Source of the DNA: Gremmenia infestans
Taxonomy: Eukaryota; Ascomycota; Leotiomycetes; Helotiales; Hamatocanthoscyphaceae
DNA length: 64,000 bases
Direction: 5' to 3'
Assembly: GCA_032629725.1 (NCBI GenBank)
Contig: JAFEVB010000015.1
Coordinates: 2,170,001-2,234,000 of the forward strand
Part shown: positions 11,801-23,012 of the stretch, piece by piece
How the letters are laid out: each line of letters starts with the position of its first letter
Position numbering within the stretch: position 1 is the first letter of the stretch
Notes under the pieces: generated by a model
Told to the model about the DNA's origin: nothing
Database searches by the model: none
The model's input: only the letters and a program-made list of their open reading frames with translations
Translations under genes and position numbers: made by a program

Positions 11801-12955
11801 GGCGCTTTATAGTATTAAAACAGTAAATAGTAAAAAGGTTCTTCACATTCGTTTCGTTTCAGATTGGAATATGTTATTCCCTTTGACAAATTAGCTTCTA
11901 CTTCGAATCATAGAATCCAGACCGGTCTTCTTTCAAGCTGAAATCCGAGAACGGTAAAACTCGCCGAATACTTAAATTTGAACAGAATGAGCTAGGACTG
12001 TTCACGTAGCTATTCCCAAGGTCTTGGTCTCGACTCTCGACTGTTTTAGTGAAGAATACTGATGATAATGTACCTGAGCACTTTCAAGTGCTGTCTCTTG
12101 GAAAGGGGCACGCGCGAATTAGAAGTACTATAGAGGCACCAAATGCAACCACCTATATTTGCGAGTAGGAAATAAAGAGTGAGTGCTCATCTCGAATGCA
12201 TTTAACACCGTAGAGATCAACATATAACTCGCGCTCGCTCATACTAGTAACTTGCAAGATCTGCTCTAGATCTGCTCTGAAACCACAATCCCACATATAT
12301 ACCTCGAACGAACTACCTATATTACATTACATCACATCAAGCTATGTGTAGCCTTTTAGTTACAAAATCTGCCTGCATATACCTATATAAACAAAAGCCA
12401 GAAAGCTTTTCGAAAAGAATTGAATATAATCGTCTGTTCCGTCCATCTGTAGCAATCTCCAACAACGGCACCTCGTCCCCATCACCTCAAGCGACGCACT
12501 CGCAGCTCGTTCGGTTCGGCTGTCTGGCCTTGCCTAGAGGTAAGGTAAGGTAGGGAAGGTAGAGTATACGGCATGCACCCTCCCGTGGGATTGTGCGCAC
12601 AATTGTCAATTTACGTCCCTGTACCTGAACCTGTACCTGTGCTGTGCTTTGAAAAGCGAAGCGCAACAACAGCATAGCATGCAGCCAGCCGCGATGCGAA
12701 ATGCAACAAACAAATCCTACTTGTCGATCATCTGAGGATTCTCACGTGCGTGAACTTGCACGTGATTGAAACTTTGGAACTCGAGGAGGTAAAAAGAGCA
12801 TACACTGCAATGAAGGCACGGAAGAAACGATTGTAAATGATGAGAATGGGATGTAAATCTCTGGTATTTATCTCTTACACGTTATGAATATTGCTTCTCA
12901 TGATGCCCAACGCCAGCTAATTTTTATCCTTTCCGTTACGCCTAAACCTACATCG
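8888..12955. other. Gene-poor 4.1-kb stretch between the transporter and the WD40 gene
   Basis: No convincing gene was found on either strand; the short frames lack coding character and known motifs. The left 0.5 kb should contain the transporter promoter. The stretch carries an 8-bp tandem repeat at 9251, two more copies of TACGGAGTA (9025 and 11167), short GCATC and CCTGT runs near 10475 and 10600, and an AT-rich part around 11.3-12.2 kb. No tRNA cloverleaf was seen. Confidence 0.5.
9251..9281. repeat. (CGTCCCAC)n, 3.9 copies
   Basis: An 8-bp unit is repeated without error almost four times, about 360 bp upstream of the transporter start codon. Confidence 0.95.
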
Positions 12956-14764
12956 TCACAAACGCTTCACCTTTTTCTTATCTGGCCCGTCTTCTTCACC
13001 ACTACTTACATCCGTCGCATACTGCGTAACAGGTTGAGTGTCCTTCCAAGCGTTCGTAAACAACGGGTCTTTCTTTGCGAGATCCGCATATTTCAGCAAG
13101 GCCTCTCTTGGATCCTCATCACGCATGCTACTGAGCGAAATGCTGTCTTTGATATGCTGTTCATCGGGTTGGCTTTTCATGAATGGTGTCACCATTGGGA
13201 TTTGTGGTCTTCGAGGATCACGAGAGCGACCTGAAACTGTGAGGCCGATTGTAGGATGGCGGGCTGAGAAGGATGAGGCGTTGGTGTTGGTGAGAACACC
13301 GCCTGGGGTGACGATGGTTTCGCCTGAGATTCCGGTGGATTGATCGGTAGTGAAATTGGGGTCGTCGTCCACGTGGCGTTTCTTGGGAGCGCGGGACATG
13401 ACATCTACTGCTCCTCGGGAGGACATCGTGGGGTTGTATAGGACGTGTACTTCGGAATTGGCAGACCCAGTGACTATTTGGTTCAGCTTGGGATGCCACT
13501 GTACGGTGATGAGCGGAGAGCCCGGCGTTACTGGGGTAACGAGCTCTGGTTTGAGATTTCCAGGATTTAATATATGGAGATGGCCAGATGCTGAACCAGT
13601 GATGATGCTGGATGAATTGGGAGCGTATTTGATGTTCGTTACGGCATAGTGGCCAGAAGTTGAAGGGTGTGAGACCGTCACAACTGGAGCTTTGAACTTC
13701 CGAGTATCCCATAGCTTGATCGTATCGTCGCCGCCTCTTGTAACAACCATCCGTCCATCGGCACTGATATCAACACCTCCAGTCCAAGTATTTGGCTTAT
13801 GGGCATCTCGAATCTCAGCAGCTGGCCTTGCGTGAGGACCATCTCCACTCCACATAACTAGACTTCCATCCAGAGCTGCAGCTACAAGAACATTGTTCCC
13901 GCCTTGTAAAGGACTTCCCCAGACCACAGCTGTCATTCTCGTCCTTCCGGCTGATCCTGCTGCCCTTGATTTGTGGACAATGACTTCTTTCTGGCTTCTT
14001 CTGAAATTGACATCCCATATTCGTAGAGTGCTATCCGTTCCAGCCGTAACGCATACGTCCCGATTGACAGGGTTCCAAGTACCAGTAGTGACCTCGGAGA
14101 TATGACCTTTGGTATTGTTCATATCCCGCAAATACATATCACCCTTCTGAAATTCAGCAATCACCTCTCCATTTCTGCTCATGATCTTTGCCTGGGGATG
14201 CGCCGATATACATAGAAAGGTACTGCCTGATAGCGGGTTGAACTCGACATGATTGATCGGATGGGTTTCGGAATTCGTAGAGGCTTTGGTTTCGCTGGGA
14301 TCTACGCTCTTGAAAGCTCGAAGAGTCGTCGGGGTCATGGAAGCAAAATCATGGAACTTCAATGTACAGTCTGTAGATCCGGTAACCAATCTTGAGCCCG
14401 CGGGATCTAGTGAAGTGGTTGTGACTGCGCGATCGTGTGTTTTGAGGACCAGCTCATGGGAGACTGGGAATTCGTCTTCATCTGAATCGTCTGAATCGTC
14501 ATCGCTGTCGTCGTCGGACCCATAATCTTTAGAGGCTGACTCTTGCGCGACCCTCTTCTGTCCCTGCCCTTCACCATCTTCTGCGGCACTCTTTGTTGTC
14601 GCTGTCGCCGGCGCCTTGTCCACTGGTCTCTTGGATCGTTGAATTTGCGCCGCAACGTCTGCCTCCTTTCCTTTCTTGCCAAATGACTGTGGCAAAAAGG
14701 ATCGCATAGGATCATCCTCTGCCAACTCAGGAACGTCTACCTCATAATCCTCATCGTCGCTCAT
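12956..14764 (-). CDS. WD40 protein of the WDR70 / gastrulation-defective family
   Basis: One exon encodes 602 aa. An acidic N-terminus contains DDPMRSFLPQSFGKK (about 17-31) and a Ser/Asp tract (about 80-98). WD40 repeats follow to about residue 430, including SRLVTGSTDCTLKFHDF, CVTAGTDSTLRIWDV and VVTRGGDDTIKLWDT. The C-terminal part carries RHPTIGLTVSGRSRDPRRPQ and PREALLKYADLAKKDPLFT, which I associate with WDR70, and ends in a basic KKKVKRL that could be nuclear. In fission yeast and human, WDR70 is a CRL4 ubiquitin-ligase adaptor linked to histone H2B ubiquitination and DNA-end resection; that role is transferred from the family. The gene diverges from the NIPA gene. Confidence 0.88.
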   Translation of the reverse strand: MSDDEDYEVDVPELAEDDPMRSFLPQSFGKKGKEADVAAQIQRSKRPVDKAPATATTKSAAEDGEGQGQKRVAQESASKDYGSDDDSDDDSDDSDEDEFPVSHELVLKTHDRAVTTTSLDPAGSRLVTGSTDCTLKFHDFASMTPTTLRAFKSVDPSETKASTNSETHPINHVEFNPLSGSTFLCISAHPQAKIMSRNGEVIAEFQKGDMYLRDMNNTKGHISEVTTGTWNPVNRDVCVTAGTDSTLRIWDVNFRRSQKEVIVHKSRAAGSAGRTRMTAVVWGSPLQGGNNVLVAAALDGSLVMWSGDGPHARPAAEIRDAHKPNTWTGGVDISADGRMVVTRGGDDTIKLWDTRKFKAPVVTVSHPSTSGHYAVTNIKYAPNSSSIITGSASGHLHILNPGNLKPELVTPVTPGSPLITVQWHPKLNQIVTGSANSEVHVLYNPTMSSRGAVDVMSRAPKKRHVDDDPNFTTDQSTGISGETIVTPGGVLTNTNASSFSARHPTIGLTVSGRSRDPRRPQIPMVTPFMKSQPDEQHIKDSISLSSMRDEDPREALLKYADLAKKDPLFTNAWKDTQPVTQYATDVSSGEEDGPDKKKVKRL

Positions 14765-15052
14765 GGTGTTGAATATCGAGATATTCGGTGGTGAGCGTGA
14801 AATATTAAGGTGGAGCTACTACAAAGGCGAGGCTATCGGCTTCGATGACGATTTCGGCAGCAACTCTTTGATCCCGACAAAACAACAACAACATCACCAT
14901 CCACCGCCGGCGGAACATCCCACCAGTTTAACGACTACAAACACATCCTCATGTTTTTGTAGTAACTGGATGACTTTACAGCTCCAAGATTTGGTCTGTG
15001 GGAGCCTGAATGGGGTGCAATAACGAGCGACCAACACTCCCCTGCTGCTGCC
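14765..15052. promoter_or_regulatory. Divergent promoter shared by the WDR70-like and NIPA-like genes
   Basis: The two start codons are 288 bp apart on opposite strands, so both core promoters must lie here or overlap. The centre holds an ACAACAACAACATCACC stretch and a CCGCCGGCGG palindrome near 14906. No clear TATA box was seen. Confidence 0.6.
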
Positions 15053-17206
15053 ATGTATCTTGCGTCGGAAACCCTGGATGCTACGAACTCCATCTTTACC
15101 GCACCTCCTTTGACTCGAGCCCCGGCCTTGCTTGTGTTAGATAGCATAGTCGCTCTGGGAAATGGCGATTCCCAACTTCAAAGATGGTCCTCGTTGATCG
15201 GAATCGTCACTGCCATCGTAGGCAACATCCTCATATCCTTCGCTTTGAATATCCAAAGATACGCGCATATAAGACTACATCAGGAGAGGTCTCAGGCCAG
15301 GGAAAAGGTAAAGGCTGCTATGAGAAATGCCAAGGGGGGTGGATACGGGACAGTAGAGACAGCTGGGCACCTTGAGAATGATGTGGAAAACGAGCAAGAT
15401 AGTGGGGGAGAGGACGATCCTTTGCGGCGGTCATTCCAGTCGATGGATTCCCAGTCCACGACTTGTTCACAACATGAATCGAGCTACTTGCAATCACCTT
15501 ACTGGTGGGGAGGGATCATTCTGATGACAGTCGGAGAGGCAGGGAATTTTCTAGCATATGGATTTGCACCTGCATCAATTGTGTCTCCGCTAGGAGTTGT
15601 AGCCCTTATATCGAACTGCGTTATTGCGCCGATTATGCTGAAAGAGCCCTTCCGACTGAGGGATTTCTGGGGCGTGGTAATTGCTGTAGGCGGAGCTGTT
15701 ACGGTCGTGTTGAGTGCAAAGACCCAGGAGAAGAAATTGGGACCCCATGAAATTTTGGGTGCCATAACGACAACCGCATTTGAAATATACATGGGTGTTA
15801 CTATCTTCTTGATTGGGGTCCTGTTGTGGGCGAGTCCAAGGTACGGTAATAAGACGATATTAGTTGACCTCGGGCTCGTGGGCTTATTCGGTCAGTATTG
15901 ACTGCATCTCTTGAATGGCCTAAGCTAACGACTTCAAGGTGGCTATACGGCTCTTTCTACGAAAGGTGTTGCATCGATGCTCTCATACACCTTATGGAGA
16001 GCTTTGACGACCCCGGTTACATACATTTTGGTTGTCGTTCTTGTGGGCACGGCTATCATGCAAGTTCGATATGTCAACAAGGCTCTACAACGATTTGACT
16101 CGACCCAGGTCATCCCTGTGCAATTTGTCATGTTCACTTTGTCAGTCATTATTGGAAGCGCAATCTTGTACCGAGATTTTGAAAAGATGACCAGAGAGAA
16201 TGTGGGCAAGTTCATTGGAGGCTGTCTCCTGACATTCTTCGGTGTTTTCCTCATAACGAGTGGTCGAGATCGCCATGACGATGAAGAAGACGAGGAGAGT
16301 GAAGAGGAGGCAGAAGAACGAATACGTCTTGCGGACCAAGAACCAAGTTGGGAGGAAACCATGGGCCAAGATGGTGATCGAAGGTTTGACTCTACACGAA
16401 GGACTCAAAATGCGCCACCAGCTTCGAGGAGATCGTCGAAAATCAGCTTTGCAGATACCTTGTCGCGACCTCGTACTCCTCACATGCAATCCAATACCTC
16501 TTACCCATCCGCACGAGTACCTCCTTCGATCATGTCGTCGGACGGCGCGGAAGAAACGCCTCTTCTTAACAATGCCTGGATATCATCATCCGATGACCTG
16601 CTCACTCCACGCCATCCGGGGATGATAAGCTCTAGTTCATCTCCTATGTTGCCTTCCGAAGCACAAATCTCGCACGCCGAATTGCTGAAACCCGCTGCGC
16701 CAGATAGGTCATCCTCACAAGGCAATGTTCATACGCATCCAAACTTACAGCAAAGCCCCGCACCACCTCCCGCCGACCGGCCAATGACACCCGCAGCAAG
16801 ACATTCAATTGCTAGAATGATGCCTGGACCTTTACTGTCGCCTCTTTCTGGTGGGCTTAGTGTGGTGGTTGCGGATTCATTGCGCCGAGGAGTTGATTCT
16901 CAAGGAGGCAAGAAATTCAGGCGTGGGCGCCTGAATCTGCGAAGATCAAAATCTACCACACAGGGACTCCTGACACACTCGGCCGACGTAAGCCATGAAG
17001 AATTAGAAAGCTCGCCGTTGAAGCATGTCAGCACGAACGAGCAAGTGAGCAAGTCGCTAGGTACGGAATCAGGAACTGAGTGGTCACGATTAACGAGGGC
17101 ACGAAGTCTGAGCAATACCTTGGGGGATCTGTTCCGGGGGAAGCGGCAAAGATTGGAAAATCCCGATGGTGGTGGGGATGAAGAGGCTGGTCCTAGCGGG
17201 TCGTAA
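15053..17206 (+). CDS. NIPA-type magnesium transporter (DUF803 family)
   Basis: The model joins 15053-15890 and 15939-17206 across a 48-nt intron (GTCAGT/AAG), giving 701 aa. A first membrane helix (about 44-65) is followed by a charged cytosolic insert. The DUF803 core begins at YWWGGIILMTVGEAGNFLAYGF-like sequence and continues with PLGVVALISNCVIAPIMLKE. Further helices follow, and the intron lies in GLFG-GYTALSTKGVASML. The core ends at about residue 400 and a long disordered Ser/Pro/acidic tail follows. Family members carry Mg2+ across plasma or endosomal membranes. The tail is much longer than in animal NIPA proteins, which is common in filamentous fungi, and may be a regulatory or sorting region. 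Confidence 0.9.
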
Positions 17207-17791
17207 TGATGTACTTTTTACTTTTTTGGTCTACGGTGTTTTACTTAGCATTGGTAGGGCGTTTACATAAGCTAGAGCCGGTGTATAAATTTTAGATGGG
17301 GCTGATAGGTGGTTCTTGAGTAATGATATTAATTCCGCGACATCTCTTTTGTTTGGTGCATCTTCAAAGAACAAACTGTAGGCAGCGCCTGTGTTCTTGT
17401 AGTGACCTTTCCCGGCTGCCTTTGGAATAATTGACTTAGCCCGACAGGGACTCAACGACGCCTTCAATTTCAACACGAAACCTGATATGACTAAATGCGG
17501 TGCTGCGGGTTAACAAGAGCTGTCACCAAACCAGCATTGTAACTAAAGAGTAAGCACCACTTTCGAGTCGATGTTGTTTACCAGAGGTGCATGTTGTAAG
17601 CTCAACCGCAGTGCATGGCTTGTGCTATTACTCGATCCATTCTTCCATCACGCCCGCCACTTATTATAGGCAAACCAAACGCTCAGGTCATCACTCCTGC
17701 CCGTTGTCATACATTCAACGCCCGTTTCTCGCTCTGCCCTCGAATCGTTAATTACAAATGCCTTTTCCACGGAGCAAGCCAGCAGAGTTCA
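17207..17791. other. Intergenic stretch between convergent genes
   Basis: This holds the 3' flanks of the NIPA-like gene and of the zinc-ribbon gene. A minus-strand frame near 17231-17476 has no ATG and no family resemblance, so I do not call it. Confidence 0.5.
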
Positions 17792-18372
17792 CTAATCACC
17801 CCCCAAGAAGAACATCTTCCCTTTTCCCTTTCCCTTTCCCTTCTGCTTCTCCTTCTCCTTGCTTTCACCCTTGCGGCTTCCGTCTTCCTTGCGCGCATCT
17901 CCACTGCTACCACTCTCTCCAAACCTCTGCGCGGTGCCACTGCCAATGCCAATGCCACTGCCACCCCACTTGATCCGACATCTCAAGCACCGCTCATGCA
18001 TACATCTCGCACAACTGCCATATTCAGATGGCTGCCCCATGTTATTGTTATTGCACTGCACGAACACATGCATCAGCATTCACCACTGCACTCCCCTGAC
18101 TCCCCTCTCTTCTCTATGCACAAACCAAAGCTGTGAATAGTACGTATACCTAGGGTAGATACAGAGATAAACAATCAACGTACCCGGCAACACTTCCAGC
18201 TCCAGTGATCGGTATTCGGCAGCGGCGCGTCTTGTTCTTGCGAGGCGGAAACGGCGGACATCTTGGAGAAGACATTAGAGGAGGGCGTGGAGGAGCGCTG
18301 ACGCTGGTGGTATGAGAACAGGGGGGGTGTGCTGGCGTGCGCGTGCTGGTGATGGGTTATTCGCGGGTCCAT
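17792..18372 (-). CDS. Small two-exon zinc-ribbon-like protein, unrecognised family
   Basis: The exons 18372-18184 and 18055-17792 join in phase over a 128-nt intron (GTACGT/CAG), giving 150 aa. Splicing creates a cysteine pattern that neither exon shows alone: DHWSWKCCR joined to CNNNNMGQPSEYGSC, then ARC, HERC and LRC. This yields C-C-x-C, C-x2-C and C-x4-C-x2-C spacing typical of a structural zinc site. The N-terminal 50 residues are disordered and His/Ser/Pro-rich. The C-terminal 60 are Gly-rich and then strongly basic (KGKGKGKGK). I do not recognise the family; the fold suggests binding of protein or nucleic acid. A plus-strand frame over the same DNA is a shadow. Confidence 0.68.
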
Positions 18373-19760
18373 GGTGAGTGAGTGAGCCTCGGACTGGTGA
18401 CGGACAGACAGAGGGAAGGTGCGAGCAAGAGTTAAGTTAAGTGAGCGGTGCGAAGTGTATTTGAGTAGGCCAACATGGGCGATTTGGGGACGGGTAGTCG
18501 CAACCCTTTGAGCTCCAGAGTCTTGTTTGTGGTCTTTGTTGAGGAGTGTAGTGTCGATGTGTGATTGACTTTGAGTTGTAGTTTCTCCTGGTGAATGTGG
18601 ATGGAGCTATAGAATAACAATCAATTGAATCCAAGATACCAAGAGCACGGCATGGTTTGCTTTCAGTGTGAATGGAATTACTACTTTTCTCTCATTTTGC
18701 TACTTTTGATAATCACTACAAGGGGTTTGACTTGCTGAGCAAACTTTGCATTCCATCAATAAACTTTAGCCTACTCCTTGCACTTCTCTTCAAACTTCTT
18801 TCGTCCCGCATTCCAAGATACCAAAGGTAATCTCATGCTCCCGAATCGTGGCCTTTTCAGCAACCATGTATTCTTCATATCCAGAACTTCAATAAACTCC
18901 CGAACCTCCTCGATGACTTCATATGATAGGTATGACCGTTCAAGAAATAGTCATTTCGTGGGCGTATATGTCGGTCACAGGTGGTCATGCTCAAGATGTT
19001 ATACTGAAACCTGTGACTGTGTGAATCCATATGTCAGGTCACGGCGCAACATTCTGCTAAGGTTCAGATTAGATTAGATTAGATTAGATTACAAGTAGCA
19101 TAAAGAGCTTGTTTCATATGAAGTAAGGAACATTTCGCGAACTCTCTTTAGTTGTACGTATATTCCACGGTAAAGGTTTTCAATTTAGACAGATTTCGGC
19201 GATCCAGTGTTTTAGATCTTCCAGCCACCCCAGCATTTCCCCCCACCCCAGAATTCTTTAGCCATCCTAGTCAATTTCTCGTTATTTGCCTTTTTATCCT
19301 ACCAGTCAAGAAAATGAGGCCGCTCGCTCTAACGTCCAATGATATTCCTAAAATAGCCCAAATTACGTGCATAACCATGCAAAACCATGCATCTATCCAC
19401 TATCCAACGCTCCAATCGGGGTTTTTACGATTGCTATCCTTCCGGCTGTGTTATCTGAAACGCGGGATCATATCGCTCGGTTTTCTGTAGTTATTCTAAG
19501 ACGCATTTTCACGTATTGCTATAGGATTGTTGGATTGTTGTGTTGGATTGTTAGATTGTTAGACTTTACGTATCGTCGAGGTCTTGAGCTGTGAATAAAC
19601 TTGAACCCCCCCCATTCCCCGACTCATTTTCTTCACAGTGTCACTACTTTTATCAAACAAACAGAAAACTTCACCGACATATACTAGCAACCTTGAGAGT
19701 ACCACTACTATAAAGTTCGGCAAAACACTTCAAATTCCTAAACCTATTAAGACGCATATC
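18373..19760. other. Intergenic stretch with (AGATT)5 and a short inverted repeat
   Basis: No gene was seen. It should contain the promoters of the zinc-ribbon gene (left) and the first orphan gene (right). An inverted repeat with arms GTCACAGG (18974-18981) and CCTGTGAC (19010-19017) encloses a 28-nt loop. Poly-C and AT-rich patches lie just before the downstream gene. Confidence 0.5.
19066..19090. repeat. (AGATT)5 microsatellite
   Basis: Five perfect copies of a 5-bp unit lie in the intergenic stretch. Confidence 0.95.
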
Positions 19761-20663
19761 ATGGCTACCCACACTGTATCACCAGATTGTTTCGACATAA
19801 TTCTGTTGATCAGAAGATATAATACGAACTACATGAAAGATGACAAGAGACGGCTGGACTACCGAGCACCTGAATCCGTGCTTGGAGGGTGTCGGAAAAT
19901 GGAAGCGGGTGGCTACTCTCCGATGCAACACGACATCGACTACCTTGTCAAATCTCTGCTCTTCTTAAGAAGAGCATCATCTGTCGAAGACCACGGCAAG
20001 CTGGATATGAACTACGAAAAAATGTCTCGAACATTCCTGAGAATCGTGAAAGGCGGCGGGAAAAGAACAAGTGATAGCGGCATTGCGAAATTCAAGGGCA
20101 TGTTTTCAAGCCCAGAGAAGCCGTCTGTACCCGAGAAAATTTCCCCACAGTTGAAGCCAAACAAGCATGTCAACTTGAAAAGAAACTCAGGCTCTCAGCA
20201 GTTACTCGAGTCCCCTCACCCAGCAAAGTATCAGCCAAAAGTGCCGCTCCAGCAACTATCTCCGAACAAGCCCGAGAGATTCTCAGCAAGTATAAGCGAA
20301 GGGCTGCAACCTACAGCATTATCCAGGAGGCTTTCCTCACCCGATCGCCAGGTCCGAAATCACTATAAGAGCGGCAGGTCATCTTCCCCTCAGCGCTTTA
20401 TCCAGCACCGCAGATCCGCAATGTCCAAGACATCGACAGCGACATCACCTGACCAACCTGTTCAGACCAGAGGGAGCCCGCCGATTCTGCATCAGGTGTC
20501 TCGTCCTACGTCTGCAGCGCCTCTAGGTAGTAAAAAAGGCCCGCCGAGTGCAGATGTGTATGGGGGACGGAGATCGATCAAGAACCGACTGGCGGAGGAA
20601 GAGGCATATGAGCGGGCTGCGAGACTTAGTAGTGATCTTTGGCACAGTTCGATAGCAAGCTAG
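19761..20663 (+). CDS. Orphan protein 1 of a tandem trio
   Basis: The open frame extends further left but without an ATG, so I start at ATG 19761 (300 aa). Residues 1-100 look folded, with CFDIILLIRRYNTNYMKDD and HDIDYLVKSLLFLRRAS as probable helices. The rest is disordered, with many Ser, Pro, Lys and Arg and several S/T-P sites (SPEKPS, SPNKPE, SSPDRQ, TSPDQP), which suits kinase regulation. The end is a short acidic helix (RLAEEEAYERAARLSSDLW). I do not recognise the family. Two further unrecognised genes follow on the same strand. Confidence 0.6.
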   Translation: MATHTVSPDCFDIILLIRRYNTNYMKDDKRRLDYRAPESVLGGCRKMEAGGYSPMQHDIDYLVKSLLFLRRASSVEDHGKLDMNYEKMSRTFLRIVKGGGKRTSDSGIAKFKGMFSSPEKPSVPEKISPQLKPNKHVNLKRNSGSQQLLESPHPAKYQPKVPLQQLSPNKPERFSASISEGLQPTALSRRLSSPDRQVRNHYKSGRSSSPQRFIQHRRSAMSKTSTATSPDQPVQTRGSPPILHQVSRPTSAAPLGSKKGPPSADVYGGRRSIKNRLAEEEAYERAARLSSDLWHSSIAS

Positions 20664-21009
20664 TAGTGTAGTGTAGTGTAGTGGTACTCGGGAGTTCTGT
20701 TTGATATACGTGTAGCTTATAAGACCAATGCAGGCATTTGGAAATTTAAACGAGAGCTAGTTGTGACACTGTAGGTTTTGCCGCAGCGCTGCTCGATCGA
20801 ATGTTTCACTGAACGCGACTCTGTGAATGATGTTGAGAATCATACACGTCTAGGGAATTCATGAATCCCCTTCCAGATTCTTCTGTTTACATTCAAGTTC
20901 CCAAGACCTGTTATTCGAGACACATAACTCCATAACCGTTAGCCGATCTTCGAGGACATTCAAGCATCTGTTGAATTTATTCTGGCCCCAAGCACGACAA
21001 TCAAGAAAC

Positions 21010-21864
21010 ATGTATTCACCCCCGTCATTATCCACACACGAGGAAAGGAAAGATGCAGAAAGTCTGGTAGAAGTCCATGAAGAAAGCAATCTTAGCGCTC
21101 GTTTCCAACCATCTTGGCTTGGCAAGGAAGGGTATGAAGATCTTACAGAGCGCTGGCTAGCTGCTTGTGACAAAACACCACGGGAAATTGAATCTTCAGC
21201 ATCCTCCCACTACTCCTCCGAGCCTTCCCTAACGCAATCCGAATCGGTATCCGGAAAAGAAAACTCTTACCAACAGGACTCTCGCACTCCTTCTCCTACT
21301 GTGTCAAAACACCAAGATTATGAGATACCAGAGCTTCGGGAATGCAGAGCCTTGCGTGGAACACATAGTTCGATAAACGGAAAATCCAACGCGTTTCAGA
21401 AGATTCATCATGATGTTCGAATACAGCATAAGATGTTAGGCCAACTCAAATCAGACATTCATGCCGATGAAGGGGCCCGCGTCTCAGAAGAAGCATTGCG
21501 CGAAGAAGCAGGAGAAACCTTTGCAGAGATGATGAGGCAGCAGCAGAAGAAGAAAATACTAGAGGCTTTTAAACGCTGTCTTCTGACAGCTCTCGAGAGC
21601 TATTCGAAGGACCCGCCTAGCACGAGAAGTGGAGAAGTGATCGAGGCACTGGAGAAGATTGTGAGTTTGGAGAAAGGGAAGGAAGCTCCGAAGCTGGAAA
21701 GACCGTCGCTGGATTTGGGGACGGGGAAGGATTTTGTGGACTGGATTATTTGGGAGGTGGAGAAATATTGCTGGATTGTCCGGTACGAGGATGCAGAGGT
21801 TGATGCGCAGCTGCTGGTTTGTGTTAAGCGGATGAAGGAGATGCTAAATCACCATGAATATTGA
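21010..21864 (+). CDS. Orphan protein 2 of a tandem trio
   Basis: The first ATG is at 21010, giving 284 aa in a single exon; the 346-bp gap before it shows nothing else. Residues 1-110 are polar and Ser/Pro-rich. Residues about 125-200 are helical and charged (EEALREEAGETFAEMMRQQQKKK). The last 80 residues look folded and aromatic, with DFVDWIIWEVEKYCWIVRYED and a helical end. The order of a disordered N-terminus, a coiled coil and a Trp-rich C-terminal block differs from orphan 1, so the two are not obvious duplicates. No family recognised. Confidence 0.6.
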   Translation: MYSPPSLSTHEERKDAESLVEVHEESNLSARFQPSWLGKEGYEDLTERWLAACDKTPREIESSASSHYSSEPSLTQSESVSGKENSYQQDSRTPSPTVSKHQDYEIPELRECRALRGTHSSINGKSNAFQKIHHDVRIQHKMLGQLKSDIHADEGARVSEEALREEAGETFAEMMRQQQKKKILEAFKRCLLTALESYSKDPPSTRSGEVIEALEKIVSLEKGKEAPKLERPSLDLGTGKDFVDWIIWEVEKYCWIVRYEDAEVDAQLLVCVKRMKEMLNHHEY

Positions 21865-22373
21865 GGTCGGAAGTAACGCCTGAATATTTATGAACTTTGA
21901 GATACAGCCTGACTTTTGAAGCGAAAACGAGAGGATTGTATATATATCTCTGCGACCAACGATCCATGCCGCGATATGGCAAAAGAAAATCAGTTCCAAA
22001 TAGTGAGGATTTGAGATTACACATTGAAACCGGGATGGAAAGGTCTCGGGGTATCAAATGCTTCCGGATCAGACATACCTCTTCTCAATTCCGTATCTAG
22101 TTGCCGCCATGTCATCAACTGCAATATGCCTCTTCGGACTGCTATCAATGAGTGTCACTCCAGCAGTCTGGTTATTAACTTCACCACTTGCATGAATGAT
22201 TCCCATGGCAAACGGTTAGCTCTCACTGACAGTTTCTTTCCTTATGGGTATAAACTCCGCCTAGCCTCCATAGAACATAATACTTGAATTAACAAGGACA
22301 GAAACTGCATCGGTTGACTTCTAGTGAACTTACTTTAACTGCCTCCCAAAACCCAGAGAGAACTGAACGTAGA

Positions 22374-23012
22374 ATGCATCGCAGCAATCAAAACAGAGAG
22401 AATTACAGGGTAGTAAGGGAAGGAGCACCGAGCCCAGATCCCTCAGAATCGGAAAGCGAATGGTGGAGAAGCGATGACGGAGGTAATTCAATTTCTGACT
22501 CCAGAGATGACTTTCCAGAAGATATTTTCACATGGTTATATCTTTCGTATCCGAATAACATTGAGCGTCCAAGACATAGGACTTTCGCAACTAGACAAAC
22601 AGGAAGCCAGGATGTACCCGCAACAAGGTAAGTCAGGCACGGAACAAAAAACTTCCTTTTCCGCCAAATCTTTAACAATACCCCGCATCCTTCAAGGCAC
22701 TCGGAATCAACTACTCTGCCAGCAAGAGCTGATGGGATTTCCACAAACGCAAGCCCAACACCACCAAAAGAGACAGATAAACACTATGACTTCACACCTG
22801 AACGGCGCGAGTCTCTACTGCGACAAATGAGAAATGAAATCGCGGTCTATGACGCACAAAGAGAACGTGCATTTGGGCGTGAACACGGATACCAAGTTTA
22901 TGATTATCCGCGCACCGAGGCCCCGACACGCAAACGCAAAAGGGCACTTGGAGAGCCAGACCGAGTAGAAGCCTTTTGGGATCCGTTGTGGGGCTATGAA
23001 ACACCAAGATAG
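22374..23012 (+). CDS. Orphan protein 3 of a tandem trio, two exons
   Basis: Exons 22374-22627 and 22697-23012 join across a 69-nt intron (GTAAGT/AAG), giving 189 aa. The first exon encodes a charged Ser/Asp/Glu-rich stretch and FPEDIFTWLYLSYPNNIERP. The second carries PPKETDKHYDFTPERRESLL, a helical basic segment (RQMRNEIAVYDAQRERAFG) and a nuclear-signal-like TRKRKRALG, ending WDPLWGYETPR. The join removes the stop in the first frame and adds about 60 residues before the next Met. The protein is small and probably nuclear; no family recognised. Confidence 0.6.

Noticed and set aside
17231..17476. 81-aa minus-strand frame after the magnesium transporter gene
   Set aside because: It starts only at GTG, has no family resemblance and lies in 3' flanking DNA.
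17615..18136. 173-aa plus-strand frame over the zinc-ribbon gene
   Set aside because: It is low complexity (Leu, His and Ser runs) and antisense to a spliced gene with a coherent cysteine pattern, so it is read as a shadow.
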